From: JAUNKE01 sp041853585
Lineage (GTDB): Bacteria > Bacillota > Clostridia > Peptostreptococcales > Filifactoraceae
DNA: 47,836 nucleotides
Assembly (NCBI GenBank): GCA_041853585.1
Contig: JBGZSM010000054.1
Location: forward strand, 1 to 47,836
Reading direction: 5' to 3'
Positions within the stretch are counted from its first letter, which is position 1, and each line of letters starts with the position of its first letter. Shown in pieces: positions 1 to 7,172 of the stretch. Made by a program: the position numbers and the translations under genes. The notes beneath the pieces were generated by a model. It was given only the letters and a program-made list of their open reading frames with translations, did not search any database and was not told the DNA's origin.

Positions 1-42
1 TTGTACCACAGATTGCATAATTTGGTGTATAATAGTTTCCAT
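1..42 (-). CDS. 5' end of an unidentified gene, cut by the window edge
   Basis: Fourteen codons are visible, starting ATG at 42 and running off the window; they read METIIHQIMQSVVQ. An AAAGGAGA ribosome binding site lies about seven bases upstream, so this looks like a genuine start. It is the third gene in the minus-strand order after the crotonase-like gene and the truncated CoA-transferase. Too little protein is present to name a family. Confidence 0.6.
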   Translation of the reverse strand, partial: METIIHQIMQSVVQ

Positions 43-138
43 AGAGATTTCTCCTTTGTAAGATGATTTTTTGTTGCAAATCTATTTTACCACATTGGAG
101 CTAATCTCTATTTCTTTTCTAAAACTCCCACAACTATT

Positions 139-492
139 TTATACTATCCCCAATCCGAACCCGCCGCAACGAATTCTCTCGGAGAAAGTTCCTTGAGGAC
201 TGAACTCAATATCAAGCTCTCCCGCAAACATTTGTTCTTTGGCATGAGGATTGAATGCAATATGAGTGGTAATCAAACTTTTTACCAATTTTTCTTTTAT
301 CAATTTTCCGACCCCCAAGTCCGGCATGCCCGCAGAAACAGCTATCGCATGGATATCTTTTACTCCTTTTTGAAGCATTCCTTCAATCAGATCGTCCGCA
401 GCAAATTCTCCATGCCAGTCACCAAACATGATTGTTTGCCCATCATGAATTTTGGAAAGAGCCTCTTCTTTTGTTACAATTTTGGATATCAT
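139..492 (-). pseudogene. CoA-transferase subunit A (AtoD-like), C-terminally truncated
   Basis: The 117 visible residues resemble the N-terminal half of 3-oxoacid/butyrate-acetoacetate CoA-transferase alpha subunits: the nucleotide-loop region around GMPDLGVGKLI and the conserved stretch GTFSERIRCGGFG. Family members are about 215 residues long and continue after this motif; here a TAA follows four codons later. No continuation of the family sequence is found in any frame of the next 96 bases before the next gene starts, so the 3' half and the beta subunit seem to have been deleted. I chose the ATG at 492, five bases after AAAGGTGG, over a GTG nine bases upstream. It lies 42 bp behind the crotonase-like gene and probably shared its transcript. 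Activity as a transferase is unlikely. Confidence 0.75.
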
Positions 493-534
493 TTTTTCCA
501 CCTTTCCATTGTTGAATTTTGCTATGAAACAATT

Positions 535-1329
535 TTATTTCCCTTGAAATACCGCTTTTCTCTTCTCCATAAACGCTTTACAACCCTCTTGAAAATCAAG
601 AGATGCTGCACATTCGCGCTGTGTCGGGATCTCGGTTTCATCCAACCAAATCTTGTAATCCTTGTAATTGGCATCATAAATTTGTTTTTTAATATTTTTG
701 TAAGAAAGCAAAGGTCCGGCGGCAATCTTTCTCGCAAAATCCATCGTCACTTCGTCCAATTCTTCAGGAGAAGTTACTTTGAATACCAAGCCCAATTGTT
801 TTGCTTCTTCCGCAGTCATCGGGCGTCCCGTTGCTGCAAGCTCCATCGTTTTTGAAACTCCGATAGCTTTGGATAAGAGATAAGTCGCTCCCGTGTCGGG
901 AACTAAACCGATGTTTACAAAGGCCAAAATGAATTTTGCATTCTCCGCACAGATAATAAAATCTCCGCCAAGCGCCAAGCTGACACCCGCTCCGGCTGCC
1001 GCACCGCTGACGGAAGTGATGACGATTTTACTCATCTTCTTCAAACCGTCCGCAACCTTTCCGACCTTTGCAATCAAGCCGTCCATGTTGACTTCTCCGC
1101 CGGCTTGAATCAGTTGATAAAAATATCCGATGTCTCCACCTGCTGAAAATGCCTTTGGTGCTCCTTTTAAAATCAGCACTTTGACCTCAGGATCTTTCTC
1201 CGCCTTATCGACTACATACATCAGCTCGTCAGCCATCTGCTCATCAATCGCATTAAGATTCTTCATGTAATTCATCGTTACGACGGCAATCCCGTTTTCC
1301 ACCGAATAAATTAATTTTTGCAGTTCCAT
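535..1329 (-). CDS. enoyl-CoA hydratase/isomerase (crotonase) family protein, isomerase-like
   Basis: A 264-residue crotonase-fold protein acting on acyl-CoA thioesters in the cytoplasm. The oxyanion-hole segment SAGGDIG (62-68) and the AAGAGVSLALGGD segment (111-123) are present. The two catalytic glutamates of true hydratases (Glu144 and Glu164 of rat crotonase) are replaced by Ser117 and Phe137. An aspartate in LVPDTG (Asp145) matches the position of the catalytic Asp of PaaG-type and other enoyl-CoA isomerases. I therefore infer double-bond isomerisation rather than hydration. The start has an AGGAGGTTTTTT leader. The gene is preceded by a 220-nt leader with an intrinsic terminator and followed by the truncated CoA-transferase, which suggests an acid-fermentation context. 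The exact substrate is unknown. Confidence 0.85.
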   Translation of the reverse strand: MELQKLIYSVENGIAVVTMNYMKNLNAIDEQMADELMYVVDKAEKDPEVKVLILKGAPKAFSAGGDIGYFYQLIQAGGEVNMDGLIAKVGKVADGLKKMSKIVITSVSGAAAGAGVSLALGGDFIICAENAKFILAFVNIGLVPDTGATYLLSKAIGVSKTMELAATGRPMTAEEAKQLGLVFKVTSPEELDEVTMDFARKIAAGPLLSYKNIKKQIYDANYKDYKIWLDETEIPTQRECAASLDFQEGCKAFMEKRKAVFQGK

Positions 1330-1439
1330 AAAAAACCTCCTTTTATACCAATTTTTTGTTGAAAATTAAAGATTCTTAGTCTTTCATATCAACAACAATT
1401 TTACAAAAACCATTGTCGCTTCCTTATTATGTACGCCGA

Positions 1440-1479
1440 ATAAAACAAAAAACTCCAGCCGTTTGAACACGCTGAAGTT
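1440..1479 (-). terminator. intrinsic terminator inside the leader of the crotonase operon (putative attenuator)
   Basis: On the minus strand AACTTCAGC pairs with GCTGGAGTT (nine pairs including one G-T, 11-nt loop) and is followed by TTTTTTGTTTT. It lies about 75 nt downstream of the crotonase promoter's predicted start and 110 nt before the start codon. AGCCG in the upstream leader can pair with CGGCT in the 3' arm and would break the hairpin. The stretch 1330-1678 holds no other gene. Confidence 0.6.
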
Positions 1480-1558
1480 AAAATTGAATGATATTTACGG
1501 CTACAAAACTAGATTTCACATTTACTTTTAATCTAAAATGGAAAGTAACCTTTTTTAT

Positions 1559-1587
1559 ATTGTAACATTATCTATCCTTAAAATCAA
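1559..1587 (-). promoter_or_regulatory. sigma-A promoter of the crotonase-like operon
   Basis: TTGATT (1582-1587) and TACAAT (1559-1564) are separated by 17 bp, with a TG extension before the -10. Transcription would start near 1552, giving an untranslated leader of about 220 nt. Confidence 0.7.
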
Positions 1588-1624
1588 TCACAAGCGCTTA
1601 AGTCACTTTGTTTAAACCTTTTGT

Positions 1625-1653
1625 TTGACACTCTTCTCAACTTTTGCTACTAT
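1625..1653 (+). promoter_or_regulatory. sigma-A promoter of the HAD phosphatase gene
   Basis: TTGACA (1625-1630), a 17-bp spacer and TACTAT (1648-1653) with a TG extension. The predicted start near 1660 lies just before the ribosome binding site and supports the start codon at 1679 rather than an ATG-like codon upstream. Confidence 0.75.
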
Positions 1654-1678
1654 GAAATCAAACAGAAAAGGAGCCTAT

Positions 1679-2440
1679 ATGAAATTTGTATTTGATATCG
1701 ACGGCACAATTTGCTTTGACGGAGCAACCATTGAGCCTCGTATTCGTGAAATATTGAAAGAAGGCAAAGAATCGGGACATGAAATTATATTTGCTTCCGG
1801 TCGCTCGTATCGGGATTGCATTCCGGTGTTAAAGAACCCGCTTGCTGAATACTACATCGTCAGACTCAACGGCGGGCATATATATAATGAAGGGAAACTG
1901 ATAGACTACAAAACGATTCCGTATGAAATCTATCTTTACCTTGCCAAGTTCTGCGTTTTGCATAATATTCCCTACTTTGTGGAAGACATCATGGATTATC
2001 ATGGCTTCCATCAGGAAAAGATGCCCTTTGTCGAAGAAATTGACGCGGAAAAAATTGCAAAAAGACTCAACATGGAAGAAATAAAAAACCCTATCAAAAT
2101 GATTATCCGTCTCAATGAGCATTCGGATAAAAAAGATGAACTTTGGGAAAGACTATGTAAAGAGCAGGTCGATGCGCTTTTCTTTGAGCGGCATCATCTC
2201 CTGTATGTGCAACCGAAAAATTGTTCCAAAGGCTCCGTGCTTAAAGAATCGCTCGGCGATTACATCTGCTTCGGAAATGATAAAAATGATATTTCGATGT
2301 TTCAAAACGCAAAATACGCCATCCAAGTCGGCAATCTGCCCGAGCTTATTCCTTATGCACACGAACAAATCCCCATGAACAGCAACACCATCAACAAATT
2401 ATGTGAGAGCATTCTTGCACTCTATCAAAAATATAAATAG
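1679..2440 (+). CDS. HAD superfamily (Cof-type) phosphatase
   Basis: A 253-residue Cof/YbiV-like haloacid-dehalogenase hydrolase, expected to dephosphorylate small phosphorylated metabolites in the cytoplasm with Mg2+. Motif I is DIDGTI near the N-terminus, supplying the nucleophilic Asp and the acid/base Asp. Motif II is FASGRS, a conserved Lys follows in the cap-domain region, and motif IV is GNDKNDISMF with the metal-binding aspartates. The start at 1679 follows AAAAGGAGCC and lies just behind a strong promoter. It is a single-gene unit convergent with kce. The substrate cannot be told from the sequence. Confidence 0.88.
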   Translation: MKFVFDIDGTICFDGATIEPRIREILKEGKESGHEIIFASGRSYRDCIPVLKNPLAEYYIVRLNGGHIYNEGKLIDYKTIPYEIYLYLAKFCVLHNIPYFVEDIMDYHGFHQEKMPFVEEIDAEKIAKRLNMEEIKNPIKMIIRLNEHSDKKDELWERLCKEQVDALFFERHHLLYVQPKNCSKGSVLKESLGDYICFGNDKNDISMFQNAKYAIQVGNLPELIPYAHEQIPMNSNTINKLCESILALYQKYK

Positions 2441-2560
2441 GGATTGTATCAGGAAGCTAAATATGACTTCTGCAAAAACTTCTAAAAGGGCAAACCCCTA
2501 AGAGTGACCCTTTCTATTTTATAAACTGAATTTATAATTTTTTAAAAACCATCACCAAAT

Positions 2561-2600
2561 AAAAAAGCTGCTGCAAAATAAAAACTTATTTTGCAACAGC
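2561..2600 (-). terminator. intrinsic terminator of kce, possibly bidirectional
   Basis: GCTGTTGCAAAATAAG and its near-perfect complement form a long stem (2567-2600), followed on the minus strand by TTTTTTATTT. It sits 20 bp behind the kce stop and could also serve the convergent HAD gene. Confidence 0.85.
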
Positions 2601-2621
2601 CCCCTCTTTATTTTTAATTAT

Positions 2622-3443
2622 TTATTTTTTCAATCCCATAATCTCACGAGCTTCCGCCGGAGTCGCAATTTCTCTACCTACATATTTTGCCATTTCGACA
2701 ACCTTTGCTACCAGTTCCCCATTGCTCTTAGCCAGTACACCTTTTTCCAAATAAAGATTGTCTTCAAATCCGACACGCACATGACCGCCCATCGCGATTG
2801 CATGCATCGCCAATGTAAATTCATGACGACCGATTCCGGTTGCAACCCAAGTGGAGCCTTCCGGGATAGAGCCCACCATAAAAGTTAAGTCCCGAACCGT
2901 TGCCGTCATCGCTCCCGGAACGCCCAACACAAAGTTGAAATGCATCGGCTTGTCAATCAAACCTTTGTTCGCCATCACAATCGCCGTGTCAATCATTCCT
3001 TTTTCAAAAACTTCGCATTCCGGTTTTACACCGTATTCTTTCATGGTTTCCGCAAATTCCTGAATCATCGTAACCGTATTGGTAAATACTTCATCTCCGC
3101 CGAAGTTGCAAGTTCCACAATCCAATGTCGCAATTTCCGGTTTCAAAAAAACAGGCTGCAATCTTTCTTTTGCAGTCATCCATGTAGCTCCGCCCGTACT
3201 TGGCAGAATAATAATATCCGGAAGCACCTTTCGAATTGCAGTAATCGCTTCTTCATAGCGATCCTTACTTTGAGTTGGTGTTCCGTCATCTTCACGAACA
3301 TGAAGATGGATTACCGCAGCACCCGCATCCGCTGCTGATTTTGCTTCGCGCACAATCTCTTCAATCGTATATGGCACTGCCGGATTTTGCTCCTTCGTGA
3401 CCTCCGCTCCACAAATTGCTGCTGTAATAATTAATTTGTTCAT
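2622..3443 (-). CDS. kce: 3-keto-5-aminohexanoate cleavage enzyme
   Basis: A 273-residue BKACE (DUF849) family TIM-barrel enzyme. It converts 3-keto-5-aminohexanoate and acetyl-CoA to 3-aminobutyryl-CoA and acetoacetate, a late step of lysine fermentation. The N-terminus LIITAAICGAEVTKEQNPA is characteristic. His46 and His48 in HLHVRE are the zinc ligands, with a further ligand Glu227 in GFEDN. The start at 3443 is favoured over one three codons upstream because of the AAGGA eight bases before it. It has its own promoter and terminator, so it is monocistronic; the neighbouring steps of the pathway are not in this window. Substrate assignment within BKACE is by overall resemblance and is fairly secure. 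Confidence 0.88.
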   Translation of the reverse strand: MNKLIITAAICGAEVTKEQNPAVPYTIEEIVREAKSAADAGAAVIHLHVREDDGTPTQSKDRYEEAITAIRKVLPDIIILPSTGGATWMTAKERLQPVFLKPEIATLDCGTCNFGGDEVFTNTVTMIQEFAETMKEYGVKPECEVFEKGMIDTAIVMANKGLIDKPMHFNFVLGVPGAMTATVRDLTFMVGSIPEGSTWVATGIGRHEFTLAMHAIAMGGHVRVGFEDNLYLEKGVLAKSNGELVAKVVEMAKYVGREIATPAEAREIMGLKK

Positions 3444-3498
3444 AAACTCCATCCTTTCCTGATAGCATAATAAAAAAAGGTTTTCTAACTCTTACTCT

Positions 3499-3527
3499 AT
3501 TATAACCATCCGTTCGGAAATTATCAA
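3499..3527 (-). promoter_or_regulatory. sigma-A promoter of kce
   Basis: TTGATA (3522-3527), 17 bp, TATAAT (3499-3504). It is divergent from the riboswitch promoter that begins 23 bp further on. Confidence 0.8.
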
Positions 3528-3549
3528 CAATGAAATTTCAAAATATGTA

Positions 3550-3578
3550 TTGAACTTGTCTTCGTTTTGTGATAAGAT
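3550..3578 (+). promoter_or_regulatory. promoter of the orphan cobalamin riboswitch RNA
   Basis: TTGAAC (3550-3555), 17 bp, TAAGAT (3573-3578) with a TG extension. It would start transcription near 3585, directly before the aptamer. Confidence 0.7.
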
Positions 3579-3589
3579 GGGTTTGTAGC

Positions 3590-3785
3590 GAATTACTTAA
3601 TACTTGGTTGTAGGTGCAAGGGAAACAGGTGAAAATCCTGTACGGTGCCGCCGCTGTGTTGGGGAGAGAGCATTCATGATGTCACTGCGAAAGCGGGAAG
3701 GCGAATGTAATCGTTGATCCTAAGTCAGAATATCTATCTACAGCTATCACCAAAAACTCTACGGATTATAGAGGGTGTGTTGAAT
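3590..3785 (+). ncRNA. cobalamin (B12) riboswitch, orphan
   Basis: The conserved AAGGGAAACAGGTGAAAATC segment (from about 3618), the core GTGCCGCCGCTG (3646-3657) and a B12-box variant AAGTCAGAATATCT (3722-3735) mark a cobalamin riboswitch. A hairpin CTCTA-ACGGATTATAGAG region (3757-3773) matches the kissing-loop hairpin of the second riboswitch in this window (3757 here, 30814 there). A terminator follows. Reading on downstream there is no gene on this strand for 2.6 kb: only hairpins and then genes on the opposite strand. It is therefore either a B12-controlled non-coding RNA or the remnant of a lost gene's leader. Confidence 0.88.
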
Positions 3786-3797
3786 GATTGAATTCAG

Positions 3798-3842
3798 ACC
3801 TTCTGTCGTTGTGTCCTTTTGGTACAGTGTCGAAGGTTTTTT
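3798..3842 (+). terminator. terminator of the orphan cobalamin riboswitch
   Basis: ACCTTC (3798-3803) pairs with GAAGGT (3832-3837) with further inner pairing and is followed by TTTTTT. It is the expected transcription-termination expression platform. Confidence 0.75.
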
Positions 3843-4010
3843 ATTTCGGTCACCAAACTCCAAGTGACCTTCGGGCAATCCATCCTACTCCAAATGGAAA
3901 GTCCAAAACACACATAACCGTAAAGAGATGTTTAAGTAGATATGTACGCATATCGTAATTCGCAAACATCCCTTCCAAATGGGCAGACCTTACTCCTTGG
4001 TCTGCCCTAT
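3843..4010 (+). other. non-coding stretch with three hairpins downstream of the riboswitch terminator
   Basis: No open frame with a ribosome binding site is present. I see GGTCAC/GTGACC (about 3847-3869), GATGTTT/AAACATC enclosing GATATG-TACG-CATATC (about 3929-3969), and GGGCAGACC/GGTCTGCCC (about 3978-4006) followed by TATTAGTTT. The last may end transcription of the lantibiotic ABC operon or read-through from the riboswitch. Confidence 0.5.
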
Positions 4011-4014
4011 TAGT

Positions 4015-4743
4015 TTAAAAACTTTTTCTGCTCATCAGTCGGTTTGCTACAAAGACAAGCAACACAATGTAGAGAATACACACGATTACAAAGAACGAAT
4101 AATTTCCTTGCGTAATTTGTTGTGGAGCATTGGAACTCATTCCATAGCTCATCAACGCATACGGCCAAAGATGACCGAATCCTTTTACGAGCGCAATGAT
4201 TCCCGAGATTCCTCCAATAAATGAAATCCCTATCGGCAACGCAAAACTCTTGATATAGGCGGATAACAGCAACTGAATACTCGCCGTTACCATGCCGCCC
4301 AGCGTACCAAAAGCTCCCCACATAAACATCAAATGAATTGGCGGCGGTTCAGTCAAACCAGCGATTTTACCCGATATAACAAATAATACGGCAATCCATA
4401 GCTGAGTGAGTAAAATCAATTTAGTAACGCTAGCAAGTTTCGCCACAAAAATCAGTTTACGCGAAACCGGCAAACTCAACATCTTATTCCAATTGTGATT
4501 ATTATGTTCCAGTCGCATCAAATAAGAGCAAAACACCCCCAACATAACCGGCAATATAAAATAACTGACGAACAGCGTATGTTGCGTCCAAAGACTATAC
4601 CATTCTTTTTTTAGAATTCCAATATTTCCCAAATAGTTCGCCGTACCGAGAAAGGCTGAGAAAATCGGTAATACAATGCAAACAATCCACATCGGTGAGC
4701 GTCTGAGCTTCATCTGCTCCGCTTGAATCAATCGTACTAACAT
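4015..4743 (-). CDS. lantibiotic-immunity-type ABC transporter permease (MutG/EpiG-like)
   Basis: A 242-residue ABC-2-type membrane protein with six predicted hydrophobic segments and an N-terminal cytoplasmic stretch typical of the lantibiotic immunity permeases (LIQAEQMKLRRSP). With the preceding permease and ATPase it would form a MutFEG/CprABC-like exporter that removes lantibiotics or related peptides from the membrane. It overlaps the preceding permease gene by 7 bp, so the three genes are translationally coupled. Assignment rests on gene order and topology; individual sequence conservation in this family is low. Confidence 0.8.
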   Translation of the reverse strand: MLVRLIQAEQMKLRRSPMWIVCIVLPIFSAFLGTANYLGNIGILKKEWYSLWTQHTLFVSYFILPVMLGVFCSYLMRLEHNNHNWNKMLSLPVSRKLIFVAKLASVTKLILLTQLWIAVLFVISGKIAGLTEPPPIHLMFMWGAFGTLGGMVTASIQLLLSAYIKSFALPIGISFIGGISGIIALVKGFGHLWPYALMSYGMSSNAPQQITQGNYSFFVIVCILYIVLLVFVANRLMSRKSF

Positions 4744-5492
4744 AATTCCTCCTTACAAAATGATTTTTTTCCGACCCAATAAATTATTGTTCCCATGCCC
4801 AGCAATATCCCAAAAGAAAACCAATCGATAGGCAAGGTTTCAAAATGCGCATTTGCCATTCGCATTTCTTTGTCCCAACCAAATAAGCCGACCAGTTGAA
4901 ATATACCGAAGTAACTCCACAAAAGAATTCTTTGGATAACCGTTTGTTTAAAAAACAAAGAAAACAATCCGATAAAACCTCCTGTTATCCCTACCAAAAA
5001 TGATATTGTTTGGTTTTTGAACAGAATCGACAGGCAATGATGCAAAATGTAAATTACAATTACCGCAGCCGATGTAAACATCAAATACAACAAATATAAT
5101 TTTATCGGAAAATCGCCAAAACCTTTCCAACTGCCAATCCCTATTATAGTCAACCATTGAAATAATATACATGATTCAAGAACAACAACTCCGTAGAGCA
5201 GCTTGCAATCGAAGAGTACAGCTCTATCCATCATAGTCCCCAATTTTTTAAACATTCCACCCTTATGCTCCAAATCACAAATACGAGATGAAATCACAAT
5301 GGCCACCAAAGGCAAAAAAATCGTGTTCATAATTGGCAATTGATAGAGCAATATCAACCAGGAATTCGTATTTTGAGATCCTTTCAGCGCGTAGAACAAC
5401 CACATCACTTGCACCATAATTATTCCAATTGCACTTAAAGCGATAAATCGTCTTCTGCTTTTTTGAAATTCACATCGTAATAACTTAATCAT
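4737..5492 (-). CDS. lantibiotic-immunity-type ABC transporter permease (MutE/EpiE-like)
   Basis: A 251-residue ABC-2-type permease with six hydrophobic segments. The N-terminus LLRCEFQKSRRRF followed by a first membrane span is typical of MutE/EpiE-family immunity permeases, as is the cytoplasmic loop around DLEHKGGMFKKL. Its start overlaps the ATPase stop (ATGA), and its own end overlaps the second permease. Two different permeases with one ATPase is the hallmark arrangement of lantibiotic self-protection or resistance exporters. Confidence 0.82.
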   Translation of the reverse strand: MIKLLRCEFQKSRRRFIALSAIGIIMVQVMWLFYALKGSQNTNSWLILLYQLPIMNTIFLPLVAIVISSRICDLEHKGGMFKKLGTMMDRAVLFDCKLLYGVVVLESCILFQWLTIIGIGSWKGFGDFPIKLYLLYLMFTSAAVIVIYILHHCLSILFKNQTISFLVGITGGFIGLFSLFFKQTVIQRILLWSYFGIFQLVGLFGWDKEMRMANAHFETLPIDWFSFGILLGMGTIIYWVGKKSFCKEELC

Positions 5493-6217
5493 AGACTTTG
5501 TCCCCTTCCTGTAAGCTCCAAGAATATCTGCTCCAAAGTTTTGCCCTTACCACAATTCAATCCGCTCAATTCTCCTTGATACATCATTCTTCCTCCCGCG
5601 ATGATCCCAACATCCTCTGCCATCTGCTCAATTTCAGATAACAAATGACTTGACACGATGATTGTCATATCAAATTTTTGAGGCAAAATTTTGATCAACT
5701 CACGCATTTCCTGAATTCCCGCCGGATCCAGTCCATTGGTAGGTTCATCCAAAATCAACAGTTTAGGCTTTGACAAAAGCGCAGAAGCAATGCCCAACCT
5801 CTGTTTCATCCCGAGCGAAAATTTGGACACCTTCTTATCCCGTTGGTTCTCCAAACGAACAATTTTAAGCACCGTTTCAATATTTTTGCTCGGTACATCC
5901 AGAAGGGTTGCAAAAATTTTAAGATTTTCTTCCGCCGTCAGATGTCCGTAATACGACGGGCTCTCAATGAGAGAACCTACCGAGCGTAATATTTCAATCC
6001 GATTACTCTCATTCATTCTTTTTCCAAAGATATCAATTACACCATTCGTCGGATATACCAAACCCAAAATCATTTTCAGCGTAGTGGATTTCCCCGCACC
6101 GTTCGGTCCTAAAAAACCATAAATTCTTCCTTCTCGTACCACCATATCCATATTGTCAACGACCACTTCGTCCCCATATTTTTTTGTTAAAGCCTGAGTT
6201 CTGATAATTTCTTTCAT
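5489..6217 (-). CDS. lantibiotic-immunity-type ABC transporter ATP-binding protein (MutF/BcrA-like)
   Basis: A 242-residue ATPase. Walker A is GPNGAGKST (about 37-45), the signature is FSLGMKQRLG (the LSLGMKQ variant usual in BcrA/MutF-type proteins), Walker B is LLILDEP, and the switch His is in VSSHLL. It belongs to the drug/lantibiotic export class. The start follows AAAGGATTAGACA. It is first in a three-gene operon divergent from a two-component system, an arrangement like C. difficile cprABC-cprKR, so induction by lantibiotics or cationic peptides is a reasonable inference. Confidence 0.88.
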   Translation of the reverse strand: MKEIIRTQALTKKYGDEVVVDNMDMVVREGRIYGFLGPNGAGKSTTLKMILGLVYPTNGVIDIFGKRMNESNRIEILRSVGSLIESPSYYGHLTAEENLKIFATLLDVPSKNIETVLKIVRLENQRDKKVSKFSLGMKQRLGIASALLSKPKLLILDEPTNGLDPAGIQEMRELIKILPQKFDMTIIVSSHLLSEIEQMAEDVGIIAGGRMMYQGELSGLNCGKGKTLEQIFLELTGRGQSL

Positions 6218-6289
6218 TGTCTAATCCTTTCTTTCCTATAAGTATTCAAGAGCATCTTTTATCTTTTGGTTGCGATGCGTCTTGACACC

Positions 6290-6330
6290 TTTATATTATC
6301 AGACCTACCTGAAAATCAACTTAAATCAAC
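6290..6330 (-). promoter_or_regulatory. promoter and candidate response-regulator direct repeat for the lantibiotic ABC operon
   Basis: On the plus strand AAATCAAC occurs at 6313-6320 and again at 6323-6330, a direct repeat at 10-bp period, one helical turn, as expected for OmpR-family regulators. The proximal copy contains the -35 element (TTGATT on the minus strand); TATAAA (6290-6295) is the likely -10 at 18 bp. Confidence 0.5.
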
Positions 6331-6467
6331 CTTTCATAAACCTTAAATCGAGTTTTTTATCCAAAAAAACAGTCAGAAGCAACCGGTCTTATGTTAAAAT
6401 TAGAGAAACGATCTTATCTCAGCACGAGAAAATGAATGAAATTATAATCTCAAACGAAGGGGGAATC

Positions 6468-7172
6468 ATGCAAGAAACAAAAAATAAAAAAATTCTTATC
6501 GTGGATGATGAGCGGGAATTATTGAAAGTAACCAAAGAATATCTTCAAGCGGAAGGTTTCTTGAACATTTACACCGCAGAAAACTGTTTTGACGCTCTCC
6601 AAATTGTAAAAAATCATCCGATTGCACTTTGTATCTTGGATATCATGTTACCGGATGGAGACGGTTTTTCACTGTTAGAACAAATTCGCCAACATTCTCA
6701 GGCTCCTATCATATTCCTGACGGCTCGTGGCGAAGCGGAAGACAAAATCAGAGGATTCGGATTGGGCGCGGAGGATTATATCGTAAAACCTTTCTTGATG
6801 AAGGAGCTCTCACTTCGAATATCGGCACTGCTCAAAAGAGTTTATTCCATCGTTCAGGAGGATACTGCCGTTATAATAGGAAAAAGAACGATTGATTTTG
6901 AAACAGCAACGGTGCGATGGGATGAGAATGAAGTTCAACTCACCGCAAAAGAGTTTTTGTTATTGAAAAAACTGTGTGAAAATCAAAATCGAATTGTTAC
7001 AAGCGATTCACTTTGCATGACGGCATGGGGAGATGAATACTACGGATACGAAAACACCTTGATGGTACACATCCGTAGGCTCAGAGAAAAAATCGAGGAC
7101 AATCCGTCTTCACCGCAACATTTAATTACTGTGAAAGGACTCGGATATAAATTGGTGACTAATCATGAATAA
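6468..7172 (+). CDS. OmpR-family response regulator
   Basis: A 234-residue response regulator. The receiver domain (about 9-120) has the acidic pair DDE, the phosphoacceptor Asp58 in CILDIML, a Thr in FLTARGE and Lys in VKPF. The C-terminal winged helix (about 140-230) ends with the usual TVKGLGYKL. The start at 6468 follows AAGGGGG at four bases. It overlaps the kinase gene by 8 bp and is divergent from the lantibiotic ABC operon, which it most likely controls. Confidence 0.9.
   Translation: MQETKNKKILIVDDERELLKVTKEYLQAEGFLNIYTAENCFDALQIVKNHPIALCILDIMLPDGDGFSLLEQIRQHSQAPIIFLTARGEAEDKIRGFGLGAEDYIVKPFLMKELSLRISALLKRVYSIVQEDTAVIIGKRTIDFETATVRWDENEVQLTAKEFLLLKKLCENQNRIVTSDSLCMTAWGDEYYGYENTLMVHIRRLREKIEDNPSSPQHLITVKGLGYKLVTNHE

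Noticed and set aside
3979..4224. Plus-strand reading frame of 81 codons behind the orphan riboswitch
   Set aside because: Its ATG lies inside a hairpin without ribosome binding site and the frame is antisense to the permease gene; the protein does not look natural.
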